Counted from the first letter of the stretch, positions 1-6,817 are shown. The stretch is 15,309 nucleotides of DNA from Patescibacteria group bacterium UBA2023 (GCA_002335145.1 DDBV01000019.1:1-15309), one strand, 5' to 3'. The notes: a model not told the origin generated them from the sequence alone. Made by a program: numbers and translations.

Positions 1-17
1 CAGAATTAACTTAAATT

Positions 18-317
18 ATGATGTTTCAATTCATGAAAAGACTTCAACCTCGCCAGGTACGGACGCTCGTAGCCGAGATACTCGAGACCGTCCCGGCGGC
101 ACGGACGAGCGATAGAGAGTTGCTCTACCATGTGTTCATGCGTTCGTGATTGCCTGTTTCGAGGTGTCGGTTCATGCGTCTGCCGAATCTCGGTCATGTG
201 ACTAATATCAAGCGGGAGATACTGCGCGATGGTTGAGTATCGTGATTCCGGCGACGACGTGTCCGGAGTATACATAGGTCGCTTGTCGAACGAGTATTTC
301 GTTGGTTTGTCTCCTAA
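18..317 (+). CDS. Small phage-type protein, unknown function (gene 1)
   Basis: I do not recognise this gene by name. Read with UGA as Gly it opens at an ATG just after an in-frame TAA (12-14) and runs 99 codons to TAA at 315-317; ATG 33 is an alternative start. The first 72 residues are helix-forming and charged (RTSDRELLYHVFMRSGLPVS, then NIKREILRDG) and loosely resemble small helical proteins found near phage packaging genes. The Gly at TGA 147-149 sits in a natural turn. The last 28 residues (from TGA 234-236) are Arg-rich, look non-coding, and overlap gene 2 by 89 bp in another frame. The true end may therefore be near 233, or a frameshift may be present. The N-terminal part is fairly likely real; the C-terminal tail is doubtful. 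Confidence 0.45.
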
Positions 318-786
318 TCTCCACGCCATGCGACCACGACGAAGAACGATCGTTTTCAAGAAAAAGGAGCGCACGAGTCCGTTGTGGTTCGTGCCAAAAG
401 AAGAGCTCGGACCGTACCGCGAGGAGTTTCTTGAACATGGATATACCTATATGGTTACGAAGTACCGGATTTCCCGGTGAGACCTCAAGCGGCTCCTCGG
501 CCGCAAACCCCGACCCATCATGAATCCTTTTTACCGCCAGATAGAGGACGAGACGGTATTTCTCCGATTGCGAGAAGAATACTATTCGACTCGGACCGAG
601 GATTTCGCTCGCAGGCATAGGATCGGGGTGAGGCAGGCTCGTAAGACCTTTGGTGTGAAACAGTGGCAGCGCGTGCGGCGCGAATCAATGTATGAGAAGA
701 AGCGGCCCCCGGTGGAGATTGACCGGACCGAGGCAGTGCCGTACTGGAAGCGCGAGGACTACTGGCGGACGCACGGGGTGGGGTAG
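229..786 (+). CDS. Phage-region protein with C-terminal helix-turn-helix-like segment (gene 2)
   Basis: Under the standard code this would be two ORFs, 229-480 and 520-786, in the same frame. Reading TGA 478-480 as Gly joins them into a 185-residue protein ending at TAG 784-786. A GGGAG motif lies 10 nt before ATG 229, one of the few Shine-Dalgarno-like sites in the window. The protein is highly charged. Its second half (around residues 120-145, with REEYYSTRTEDFARRHRIG and RQARKTFGV) looks like a helix-turn-helix, suggesting DNA binding; that is an inference from helix pattern and charge only. I cannot name the family. It sits among small genes upstream of terminase genes, where phages often carry regulators and HNH or helical DNA-binding proteins. 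Two separate short genes remain possible if TGA acted as a stop here. Confidence 0.55.
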
Positions 787-788
787 AT

Positions 789-1263
789 TTGACCCATCGC
801 AACCAATCTGTGATACCGGTTATTGTTACCTGCTTCGCAAGCTGTGCCATGTGTTGACCGAATAAACTTCTCGACCAATCCGCTGACCGCGTCCGCGAAA
901 TTACAGCGGACCATCATTCTAAGCGAATAACATTGCTCTCCGACCTGCGTATGGCGGCGGATGTGCCGGAGGGGAGATGGGAATACCGACGATCCGGCAA
1001 CCAGCGCGTTTTTCCTGGAGCGTTGCGAGAGTCTCGTCGACTTCGAGCTCGGGGTGTTTAACGTGGAAGATCAGCGACTGATGCAGACCCAGACATGAAA
1101 CTATCGGAATCCCGATGCGAATCTCAACCGTATGGCGAGAGTGCTGGAGACTGCTAACGCGGTTGGAATGTTCGCTCAGTTCGGGACACACTCCGGATTT
1201 CCTATCGCCATGCTATGTCTTGCGCGGCGCGACTCGGAGACGACCCTGCGACACATGTTCTAG
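789..1263 (+). pseudogene. Frameshifted phage-region gene, possible export signal
   Basis: Two overlapping reading frames both look coding. The first (TTG 789, or ATG 849, to TAA 1059-1061) starts with a short hydrophobic stretch (SVIPVIVTCFASC, lipobox-like) and continues through LLSDLRMAADVPEGRWEY. The second (open from 931, ATG 961, to TAG 1261-1263) carries CESLVDFELGVFNVEDQRL and RMARVLETANAVGMFAQFG. The frames join smoothly if one T is removed from the five-T run at 1009-1013, giving about 157 residues. Each half has one Gly-UGA codon. I read this as a single gene with a one-base insertion (a decayed gene or a sequencing error); a programmed +1 shift is less likely. No family recognised. 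Start uncertain: no good ATG precedes the hydrophobic stretch. Confidence 0.4.
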
Positions 1264-1360
1264 TAGCATCAATCCATTCTTCACGAGCATCCGTAACTCC
1301 CTCCGGAGGGACTGTATCTATCATGCATCACGAAAGCGAATAAATTGGCAAGAAAATACA

Positions 1361-1392
1361 TTGCTTTCTTCGCCTGGTCCGCATAATATAAT
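1361..1392 (+). promoter_or_regulatory. Possible sigma70-type promoter before the 1419 gene
   Basis: TTGCTT (1361-1366) and TAATAT (1384-1389) are 17 bp apart, and a perfect TATAAT overlaps at 1387-1392. The 155 bp between 1264 and 1418 otherwise holds no convincing gene; a GGAGGG motif near 1303 precedes only a six-codon ORF. The promoter would start transcription near 1396-1400, giving a short leader before GTG 1419. Confidence 0.35.
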
Positions 1393-1418
1393 GAACGTTA
1401 TTCTTCACTCGTGATCAG

Positions 1419-1832
1419 GTGCGACTTCCCACCACTGCTGCATGCTTCGTGGCAACCATTGCCGCTGCCACGCCCGTTGATGCCGCCATCGATTGGCGAT
1501 CCGATATTGGAATCGAGCCAACCACGTCTCTGATGTCGATTGGTCCGGAGATCATTCCCGGTTCCCAGCAGGTCGTGTCCCGAGTAGCGGATGGCGTGCA
1601 GTTCTTGGTCGTATCCCCTCCGCAGGCTTTTCCTCGGAAATCCTGACAATGTCAATATGAAATCTCCGTCTCGTTGCCGACATTCTTGAGTTGGCTGACG
1701 GGCGGTTCATCCTGGAAGAAAATCAGTGTCGGCACATTGTCGGTGGATGGCTCCGTTCCGATCACTGACACCGCGACACGGACGGAGCTTTTCAGGGTTG
1801 TCTGTACCGCATGGGGAATCGTTGTGGAATAA
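1419..1832 (+). CDS. Exported small protein of unknown function
   Basis: GTG start, 137 residues, TAA stop. Residues 1-22 form a plausible signal peptide: one Arg, then the hydrophobic run TAACFVATIAAATP, and a VDA-A cleavage site. The mature part is rich in small and beta-forming residues (IIPGSQQVVSRVADGVQFLV, then EISVSLPTFLSWLTGG). TGA 1644-1646 is read as Gly; under the standard code the gene would stop there, yet the frame stays open and protein-like for another 61 codons. It is followed at once by an intrinsic terminator, so it is the last gene of its transcript. I do not recognise a family. Its position among phage genes suggests phage origin, but a host exported protein is possible. 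No Shine-Dalgarno motif is visible, so the GTG start is a choice based on the signal peptide. Confidence 0.5.
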
Positions 1833-1852
1833 CCCCCAATCACTTGTCTACG

Positions 1853-1873
1853 AGCCCCGAGAGGGGCTTTTTT
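1853..1873 (+). terminator. Intrinsic terminator
   Basis: Perfect 6-bp stem AGCCCC / GGGGCT with loop GAGA, followed directly by six T. It lies 21 bp past the TAA of the 1419 gene and separates it from the terminase genes. Confidence 0.8.
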
Positions 1874-1923
1874 CGTCCACCCGGCGGTTTTCGTTTGTTT
1901 GTCGGACGTAGCCATATTCGACC

Positions 1924-2205
1924 ATGCCCAAGAAACTACCAGTATCCGACTCCGACCCAGACCGCCGCATCGCCGATGCTGCCAGACATCGCATTGGCGA
2001 TGCGATTGCCACCGTTCCGGTGGAGAAGATTCAAGACCTTAAAATTCTCGCCGACATTATCGACTCATGCCTCAAACGCGCTGACAAAACCACGGTACCT
2101 GACGACCCAATCGCGGCCCTGCTCTCGATCGTACGGGCAACGGACTCATCGACCGGCTCTCCGACCGGACCTGGCGACTCTCCTGCGGAGGAATATACTG
2201 CATAA
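1924..2205 (+). CDS. Probable terminase small subunit-like protein
   Basis: ATG to TAA, 93 residues. The sequence is helical and charged (RRIADAARHRIGDAIATVPV, then KIQDLKILADIIDSCLKRAD). Small terminases bind the phage packaging site and hand DNA to the large subunit. The call rests mainly on position directly upstream of terL and on the helical pattern; no diagnostic motif is visible, so function is an inference. The last 22 residues (from about residue 72) are Ser/Thr/Gly/Pro-rich and overlap the frame in which terL-like sequence is already readable. Either the genes overlap by well over 60 bp or a -1 shift or indel joins them. I found no classical slippery heptamer in the overlap. Confidence 0.45.
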   Translation: MPKKLPVSDSDPDRRIADAARHRIGDAIATVPVEKIQDLKILADIIDSCLKRADKTTVPDDPIAALLSIVRATDSSTGSPTGPGDSPAEEYTA

Positions 2206-3641
2206 GAGACCGGACCGGGCGGGTCATGCCGTTCGTGCCGAACGTGGCACAAGGGCGTCTGCTTGCTGACTTGCATCCGCGCAATATCGTGCTCAAGGCT
2301 CGACAGCTCGGCATGACGACACTCTCAGCACTGATGCTTCTCGATGACGCACTCTTCGGCGAACATCGTGCCAATGGGCTGATTGCCCAAGATCTTGGTA
2401 CTGCCCAGGCAATCTTTGAAAATATTATCCTCTTCGCGTACGATCACCTGCCTGCCTGGCTCGCCCCGCATGCAATCGCGAAGAATCGGACTCGTCGCGA
2501 GCTCGTGCTCGCGAATGGCTCGACAATCTCAGTTGATACAACCTTCCGCGGGAGAACACTCCAGAATTTGCTCGTATCGGAGTATGCGAGCGTTTGTCGG
2601 GATCGTCCTGCTGAGGCTCGGGAGATTTCGACCGGCGCGTTCAACGCGGTTGCTCCCGGCGGGCGGATTATCGTGGAGAGTACGGCCGAATGACCGCTCG
2701 GGGACTTCGCCGATCGCGTTCGTGCCGCCGATACGCAGCACCCGGACACGCTCGGGCCGCTCGACTTCCGTCTGCATTTCTTCCCGTGGTGGATCGAGCC
2801 GTCCTACCGGATTCCTACCGGCGAGTCGCTTTCGGACAGGACCCACACCTATTTCGCAGCACTCGCGTCCCACCCGTCTGTCGTCCTCTCATCGTTCGAT
2901 GGTCCGGATGAAGCGGCTATGCGATGGTACCAAATAAAGCGACGAGAACAGGGAGGGGCGATGCTCCGGGAATTCCCATCGGTGCCGGAGGAGGCGTTCG
3001 AAGTGCAGATCGAGGGGGCGTACTACGGTCGGGAGATTGCGCGTTTGCGCGAGGAGATGCGACTCCATGAAAACCTCTACGACGAGACATTACCCGTCTA
3101 CACCGCGTGGGATATCGGTGGAGCGGGCGGGGGAGATGATACCGCGATATGGTTCTTTCAGGTGTTTCGCGAGGAGGTGAGAGTTGTGGATTACTGGGAA
3201 TGAAGCGGCTTCGCGCTCGGCGAAATCGTCAATGCCGCGATAAGTTCGAAACCCTATCGATATGCGATTCATGTCTTCCCACATGATCTGCGTGTGCGCG
3301 AGTTCGGCGGGGGAGCGACACGGTTCGAGACAGCAACACGCTTGCTCGGTTCGTCGGTTCGGGTTCTTCCTCGGTCGAGTGTCGCCGATGGGATCGAGGC
3401 TGCGAGACGAGTGCTCGGTATTGCACGATTCGATGAGTCGCGCACCCGTGCTGGCCTCGCGCACCTCGCCTCGTATCGGCGGGAGGAATGACTCGACCGC
3501 CCCCGGCACGACACACACTCACACGCGGCCGATGCGTGGCGATACCTCTCGGTGTTCGTGGAGAACACAATGAAAGAACGACCCGGAGGAGGGTCGTTCG
3601 ATGTGAGGTATCAAGAGACCGGTCTCGGTATTATCGGGTAA
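2067..3641 (+). CDS. terL: Phage terminase large subunit (ATPase-nuclease), recoded with three UGA-Gly
   Basis: Motor protein that cuts and packages phage DNA into the prohead. Landmarks in order: WRL...GRVMPFVPN before the ATPase; a divergent Walker A in KARQLGMTT (about 2295-2325); Walker B LLVSEYA (about 2567-2590); coupling motif ESTAEG (about 2679-2693); nuclease aspartate in AWDIGG (about 3103); and C-terminal HDTHSHAADAWRYL (about 3505-3550). TGA at 2691-2693, 3201-3203 and 3489-3491 are read as Gly; the first falls on the invariant Gly of the STAxG motif. The start is uncertain. ATG 2226 would drop clear family sequence upstream (RLSDRTWRLSCGG), while 2067 is the first in-frame ATG but overlaps the previous gene by 139 bp. 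From 2226 the protein is 471 residues. No portal gene follows, so it looks like a remnant. Confidence 0.85.
3573..3599 (-). terminator. Terminator of the - strand secreted gene, inside the terL 3' end
   Basis: Perfect 9-bp inverted repeat GAACGACCC (3576-3584) / GGGTCGTTC (3591-3599) with a six-base loop. On the - strand it is followed by TTT CATT, a weak T tract; on the + strand no T run follows. It lies 31 bp past the stop of the gene at 3631-3966, so it most likely ends that transcript, while encoding the last residues of TerL on the other strand. Confidence 0.55.
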
Positions 3642-3966
3642 TGTACTTGTGGTAGAGCATATAGTAGACAGAGTCGCCACATTCGACCCCTTCCATAGCG
3701 AGCTTTTTCGTTTTGGGATCAGTGTCGGGTTGACTGGCTATTTGTCGGAGCGAAGCGATACCGTCGTATATAACGCGCAGGTCTTGCGGAGGATTATTGA
3801 GCGTGATTCTGCCTTCCAAAGAGGGCTTCAACATATCGCACAGCCTACTCTTTGTAGTTAGGACAATCAGTTCAGTTACAGCATTTTGAGCACTTGCCTG
3901 CATAGGAGTGAGGCATATTCCCGTGAGGAGTGCGATACTGGCGGGTGTTATTCAAAGAACCTTCAT
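3631..3966 (-). CDS. Small secreted protein of unknown function
   Basis: Starts at ATG 3966-3964 and ends at TAA 3633-3631; 111 residues. The start is clear only with UGA as Gly. Codon 5 is TGA, and reading through gives MKVLGITPASIALLTGICL ending in ASA, a classic signal peptide with cleavage after residue 26. Under the standard code only the shorter form from ATG 3903 is visible, and it has lost the signal. The mature protein is about 85 residues, soluble and charged, with two Cys (LCDML and VECGD) that could form a disulfide, plus a helical stretch (DLRVIYDGIASLRQIASQPD). No family recognised. Its 3' end overlaps terL by 11 bp, tail to tail. Its composition fits the host more than the phage. 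Confidence 0.7.
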
Positions 3967-4004
3967 GAGTATACGATTATAGAACAAAGACTCTTCCAGA
4001 TTCC

Positions 4005-4031
4005 ATAATAGTTATTATTTATGATTGTCAA
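4005..4031 (-). promoter_or_regulatory. Candidate promoter for the 3631-3966 gene
   Basis: On the - strand a perfect TTGACA (4031-4026) precedes TATTAT (4010-4005) with a short 15-bp spacer. A second TATAAT box lies 9 bp before the ATG without a good -35, which would give an almost leaderless mRNA. Which one is used cannot be decided from sequence. Confidence 0.4.
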
Positions 4032-4095
4032 TTCTTTGGGGAATGACGATTGATTCAACATAAAAAACCGCTAATCGAATCGATGGAAAAAAAAT

Positions 4096-4123
4096 TTGCA
4101 AACGTCCGAGAAAAAAATATACT
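4096..4123 (+). promoter_or_regulatory. Promoter of the tRNA-Asp / tRNA-Ala unit
   Basis: TTGCAA (4096-4101), 16-bp A-rich spacer, TATACT (4118-4123). Predicted start near 4130, about 65 bp before tRNA-Asp. The surrounding gap (3967-4194) holds no gene I accept. Confidence 0.6.
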
Positions 4124-4194
4124 TCCCGCACTTTTCATCGGGAAACCAGCCGAAACTCCTTTGTTTCGTCCGATGTAAAGCCGTACACTGGTAC

Positions 4195-4271
4195 GGAGCT
4201 GTAGCTCAGTTGGTTAGAGCGCTGCCCTGTCACGGCAGAGGTCGCGGGTTCGAGCCCCGTCAGCTCCGCCA
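4195..4271 (+). tRNA. tRNA-Asp (GUC)
   Basis: Full cloverleaf: acceptor stem GGAGCTG (4195-4201) pairs perfectly with CAGCTCC (4261-4267), D-loop with AGTTGG, anticodon loop CTGTCAC with anticodon GTC at 4229-4231, T-loop GGTTCGAGCCC. The 3' CCA is encoded at 4269-4271. Confidence 0.96.
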
Positions 4272-4284
4272 TTTCTCCCTTCAT

Positions 4285-4360
4285 GGGGACTTAGCTCAGT
4301 TGGTAGAGCACCTCGTTTGCACCGAGGGGGTCAGGAGTTCGAGTCTCCTAGTCTCCACCA
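4285..4360 (+). tRNA. tRNA-Ala (UGC)
   Basis: Acceptor GGGGACT (4285-4291) pairs with AGTCTCC with one G-U. Anticodon stem CCTCG/CGAGG encloses loop TTTGCAC with anticodon TGC at 4318-4320. T-loop AGTTCGAGTCT; CCA encoded at 4358-4360. Thirteen bases downstream of tRNA-Asp, so co-transcribed. Confidence 0.96.
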
Positions 4361-4390
4361 TTCTTTTTGCCCATCGTGGGCGAGAAATGT

Positions 4391-4418
4391 TTGGAAAAAG
4401 AAAAAATCCACATATCAT
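4391..4418 (+). promoter_or_regulatory. Candidate promoter for the tuf-rpsJ operon
   Basis: TTGGAA (4391-4396), 16-bp A-rich spacer, TATCAT (4413-4418), predicted start near 4425 and 18 nt before ATG 4443. A small hairpin (GCCCA TCG TGGGC, about 4369-4381) sits between tRNA-Ala and this promoter and may mark the tRNA 3' trailer. It lacks a T run, so I do not call it a terminator. Confidence 0.5.
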
Positions 4419-4442
4419 ATCACCGCTTTTTCAAGCATTATT

Positions 4443-4655
4443 ATGGGACTCCGAAACAAACGCCCTCGATACCTCAACTATTCGGTCAACAAAAAAGGGC
4501 CGAAGAGCGGAGAGAAGATCGAGAACGCCATTCGCCATTACCGCACCCTTCTGAAGCGTCAGGAGATTGAGGGAGAGACGAAATGGATCAAGAACGCCCT
4601 CGTGTTCGTAAAGGCCAAGTTCCGGAAATACTCCGTTAATATTCACAACATCTAG
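4443..4655 (+). CDS. Small basic protein of unknown function upstream of tuf
   Basis: 70 residues from ATG 4443 to TAG 4655. Very basic, with Lys and Arg throughout (KRPRYLNYSVNKKGPKSGEK, KFRKYSVNIHNI), no hydrophobic segment and no cysteine. The composition fits an RNA- or ribosome-associated protein, as does its place between tRNA genes and tuf with only one base before the next small gene; this is inference. I cannot match it to a ribosomal protein family: bS21 and bTHX do not fit by eye. The in-frame ORF extends upstream through tRNA-Ala, so the ATG after the promoter at 4391-4418 is the sensible start. No Shine-Dalgarno; leader CAAGCATTATT. Confidence 0.7.
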   Translation: MGLRNKRPRYLNYSVNKKGPKSGEKIENAIRHYRTLLKRQEIEGETKWIKNALVFVKAKFRKYSVNIHNI

Positions 4656-4656
4656 T

Positions 4657-4752
4657 ATGCCACGACTCAACGGACACGCCCATCGCAAGATCAAGCGCGC
4701 GGCAACTCGCATTACCAAAAAGATGCGACTCTTGGCCGCAAAGACCAAATAA
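4657..4752 (+). CDS. 31-residue very basic peptide, unknown
   Basis: ATG 4657, one base after the TAG of the previous gene, to TAA 4752. 31 residues of which about a third are Lys or Arg (for example HRKIKRAATRITKKMRLL), forming one likely amphipathic basic helix. Tight spacing, a clean ATG and codon use like tuf support a real gene. Small basic peptides of this size exist among ribosome-associated proteins (the AURKAIP1/COX24-like bS22 peptides are an example of size and charge), but the motif does not match well enough to name it. It is followed by 30 bp and then tuf. Confidence 0.6.
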   Translation: MPRLNGHAHRKIKRAATRITKKMRLLAAKTK

Positions 4753-4782
4753 GCTCTAAATCTCTTACTCACTTCCATCACT

Positions 4783-5979
4783 ATGGCTACCTTCGATCGC
4801 TCCAAAGCGCACCTGAATATCGGTACCATCGGTCACGTTGACCATGGTAAGACCACCACGACCGCCGCTATCACCTTCGTTCTCAACAAGAAGTACGGAA
4901 CCGGAGAGACCCTCGCATACGACCAAATCGATAAGGCTCCCGAAGAGAAGGCACGTGGAATTACCATCAACACCGCACACGTCGAGTACGAGACGGCCGC
5001 TCGCCACTACGCGCACGTTGACTGTCCTGGACACGCCGACTACGTCAAGAACATGATTACGGGTGCTGCTCAGATGGATGCCGCGATCCTCGTGGTTGCC
5101 GCAACGGACGGACCAATGGCACAGACCCGCGAGCACATTCTTCTCGCTCGTCAGGTAGGAGTCCCGTACATCGTGGTCTTCCTCAACAAGTGCGACATGG
5201 TCGATGACTCCGAGATGCTCGACCTCGTCGAGATGGAGATCCGCGATCTTCTCTCCAAGTACGACTTCCCGGGAGATGACACGCCGATTGTCCGCGGATC
5301 TGGACTCGTGGCTCTCGAGAACCCGACCGACTACGAGAAGGCATACGGAGCGAAGGCGATCCTCGAGCTCTTCGAGGAGATCGAGAAGTACGTTCCAGTT
5401 CCGGAGCGTCCCCTCGACAAGCCGTTCATTATGCCGATCGAGGACGTGTTCTCCATCAAGGGGCGCGGAACCGTCGTTACCGGAAAGATCGAGCAGGGAA
5501 TCATCAAGGTCGGAGACGAAGTCGAAATCGTTGGAATCACCGATACCCAGAAGACGACTGTTACGGGAGTCGAGATGTTCCACAAGCAGCTTGATCAGGG
5601 ACAGGCAGGAGACAACGCCGGACTCCTCATCCGCGGTATTGAGCGCGAGCAGGTAGAGCGCGGACAGGTCCTTGCGAAGCCGGGATCGATCAAGCCTCAC
5701 ACCAAGTTTGAAGCAGAGGTCTACGTCCTCACCAAGGACGAAGGAGGACGCCACACGCCGTTCTTCAAGGGATACAAGCCCCAGTTCTACTTCCGCACGA
5801 CCGACGTCACGGGAGAGATCGAGCTTCCTGCGGGAGTTGAGATGGTCATGCCCGGAGACAATATCTCTATGGTCATCGAGCTCGGATCGCCGATCGCTAT
5901 GGATCAGGGACTCCGCTTCGCTATCCGCGAGGGAGGACGCACCGTTGGATCGGGAGTCGTTGCCAAGGTCCTCAGCTAA
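4783..5979 (+). CDS. tuf: Elongation factor Tu
   Basis: GTPase that brings aminoacyl-tRNA to the ribosomal A site. 398 residues, usual length. G1 GHVDHGKT (about residues 18-25), switch I with RGITIN, G3 DCPGHADY with the catalytic His, G4 NKCD, G5-region GSGL, then beta-barrel domains 2 ([13 protein letters not shown]) and 3 ([20 protein letters not shown]). Ends [23 protein letters not shown]. Every glycine is GGN, mostly GGA; no UGA is used in about 40 Gly codons. Leader ACTTCCATCACT before ATG has no Shine-Dalgarno. Followed by rpsJ, the common bacterial str/S10 arrangement. A protein-length antisense ORF lies on the other strand but is a shadow of this strongly biased gene. Confidence 0.98.
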   Translation: MATFDRSKAHLNIGTIGHVDHGKTTTTAAITFVLNKKYGTGETLAYDQIDKAPEEKARGITINTAHVEYETAARHYAHVDCPGHADYVKNMITGAAQMDAAILVVAATDGPMAQTREHILLARQVGVPYIVVFLNKCDMVDDSEMLDLVEMEIRDLLSKYDFPGDDTPIVRGSGLVALENPTDYEKAYGAKAILELFEEIEKYVPVPERPLDKPFIMPIEDVFSIKGRGTVVTGKIEQGIIKVGDEVEIVGITDTQKTTVTGVEMFHKQLDQGQAGDNAGLLIRGIEREQVERGQVLAKPGSIKPHTKFEAEVYVLTKDEGGRHTPFFKGYKPQFYFRTTDVTGEIELPAGVEMVMPGDNISMVIELGSPIAMDQGLRFAIREGGRTVGSGVVAKVLS

Positions 5980-6001
5980 TCGCCGAAAACCTATTCTCGT
6001 T

Positions 6002-6028
6002 CATCCGGTGAGTTCCCCTCGCCGGATG
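6002..6028 (+). promoter_or_regulatory. Hairpin between tuf and rpsJ
   Basis: Perfect 7-bp inverted repeat CATCCGG (6002-6008) / CCGGATG (6022-6028), 13-base loop, 23 bp after tuf. No T run follows, so it is not an intrinsic terminator; it may be an RNA processing site or a regulatory hairpin in the 147-bp tuf-rpsJ gap. A weak promoter-like TTGGCA (6069-6074) lies further down without a good -10. Confidence 0.4.
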
Positions 6029-6126
6029 GCTCGAGCATATGTTCCCCATATCTCCTTCGCTCGCCTTTTTGGCACGAAGTTCGCTCATTTCCATCTTCGA
6101 CCGTATCTTTTTCCCCACCCTTCTCC

Positions 6127-6459
6127 ATGGCGAAAGACGCAAAGGCAACAGCCGAAAAGAACATCCGTATCATCGTGACGGCGTTCGAACACAAGCTTAT
6201 CGACGATGCGGTCGAGAAGATCATCGCGAGCGCGAAGGACTCGGGAGCTATCGTGGTAGGACCTATTCCCATGCCCACCAAGATCGAGCGCATTACTGTG
6301 AACCGCTCCACGTTCGTCAACAAGAACGCCCGCGAACAGTTCGAAATCCGTCGTCACAAGCGCATCATCGATATTAAGGATGCGACTGCCAAGACCATGG
6401 AATTTCTCCAGGGGATCAATCTTCCTGCGGGAATCGGGGTCGACATCAAGCTTTCGTAA
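6127..6459 (+). CDS. rpsJ: 30S ribosomal protein uS10
   Basis: Small-subunit head protein, also the NusE transcription partner. 110 residues, slightly longer than the usual 100-105 because of a charged N-terminal extension. Family signatures: IRIIVTAFEHKLIDDAVEKI, GPIPMPTKIERITVNRS, REQFEIRRHKRIIDI and the C-terminal LPAGIGVDIKL. The RRHKR loop is the conserved NusB/16S-contacting part. Starts at ATG after the pyrimidine-rich leader CCCCACCCTTCTCC with no Shine-Dalgarno; TAA stop. It follows tuf and precedes rpmB by 27 bp, so rpsJ and rpmB are likely one transcript. The usual S10-operon genes (rplC, rplD and so on) do not follow here, so the operon is split in this genome. Confidence 0.97.
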   Translation: MAKDAKATAEKNIRIIVTAFEHKLIDDAVEKIIASAKDSGAIVVGPIPMPTKIERITVNRSTFVNKNAREQFEIRRHKRIIDIKDATAKTMEFLQGINLPAGIGVDIKLS

Positions 6460-6486
6460 AACACGCCTCTCTAACTTCCGACGATC

Positions 6487-6684
6487 ATGGCTCGAGTCTG
6501 TCAGTATACTGGAAAGCGTACTTCCACTGGAAACGCTGTCTCCCACTCCGTCCGCCGTACGAAGCGGACGTTCCGTCCCAATCTCTTCTGGCGAAACCTC
6601 CGTGATCCGGAGACCGGAATGACCTTCCGTGTGCGCCTCTCGGCGAACGCCATCAAGACCCTCAAAAAGAAGGGAATCCTCTAA
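6487..6684 (+). CDS. rpmB: 50S ribosomal protein bL28
   Basis: 65 residues, near the short end for the family (about 62-78). N-terminus MARVCQYTGKRTSTGNAVSH is the bL28 signature, followed by RTKRTFRPNLFWRNLRD and a C-terminal RLSANAIKTLKKKGI. Only one of the zinc-type cysteines is present (Cys5), so it is a zinc-independent form. Pyrimidine/purine-mixed leader ACTTCCGACGATC, no Shine-Dalgarno, TAA stop. It sits between rpsJ and tRNA-Leu, an unusual location: bL28 is more often beside bL33. Confidence 0.96.
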   Translation: MARVCQYTGKRTSTGNAVSHSVRRTKRTFRPNLFWRNLRDPETGMTFRVRLSANAIKTLKKKGIL

Positions 6685-6706
6685 ATTCGAGGTCCTTTCG
6701 CCACTT

Positions 6707-6790
6707 GCCCGAGTGGTGAAACGGTAGACACGCGGGACTTAAAATCCTGTTCCTTCGGGAGTGCGGGTTCGAGCCCCGCCTCGGGCACCA
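6707..6790 (+). tRNA. tRNA-Leu (UAA)
   Basis: 84 nt with the long variable arm of a class II tRNA. Acceptor GCCCGAG (6707-6713) pairs with CTCGGGC (6780-6786); anticodon loop CTTAAAA with anticodon TAA at 6740-6742; variable arm around TTCCTTCGGGA; T-loop GGTTCGAGCCC; CCA encoded. It lies in a 133-bp gap between rpmB and rpsP and is probably cut out of the same transcript. Confidence 0.95.
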
Positions 6791-6817
6791 TCCAAAAAAC
6801 AATTCTTCTCTCTTCTT

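Noticed and set aside
1851..1860. CGAGCCCCG shared by the terminator and the tRNA T-arms, as a phage attachment site
   Set aside because: Only 9-10 bases and explained by the terminator stem; no flanking identity to tRNA-Asp and no integrase in the window.
1811..2269. 152-codon ORF crossing the terminator and the small terminase-like gene
   Set aside because: Runs through the intrinsic terminator and has Arg/Pro/Thr-rich shadow composition.
2691..2693. UGA as tryptophan (code 4) or selenocysteine
   Set aside because: Conserved residue at terL, folP and folK sites is Gly; TGG is used normally for Trp; no SECIS-type hairpin or selenoprotein family.
4083..4178. 31-codon ORF starting ATGGAAAAAAAA
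   Set aside because: It contains the -35 and -10 boxes of the tRNA promoter, so it would not be transcribed whole.
4765..5754. 329-codon ORF on the - strand opposite tuf
   Set aside because: Mirror of the strong codon bias of EF-Tu; no family resemblance and no promoter.
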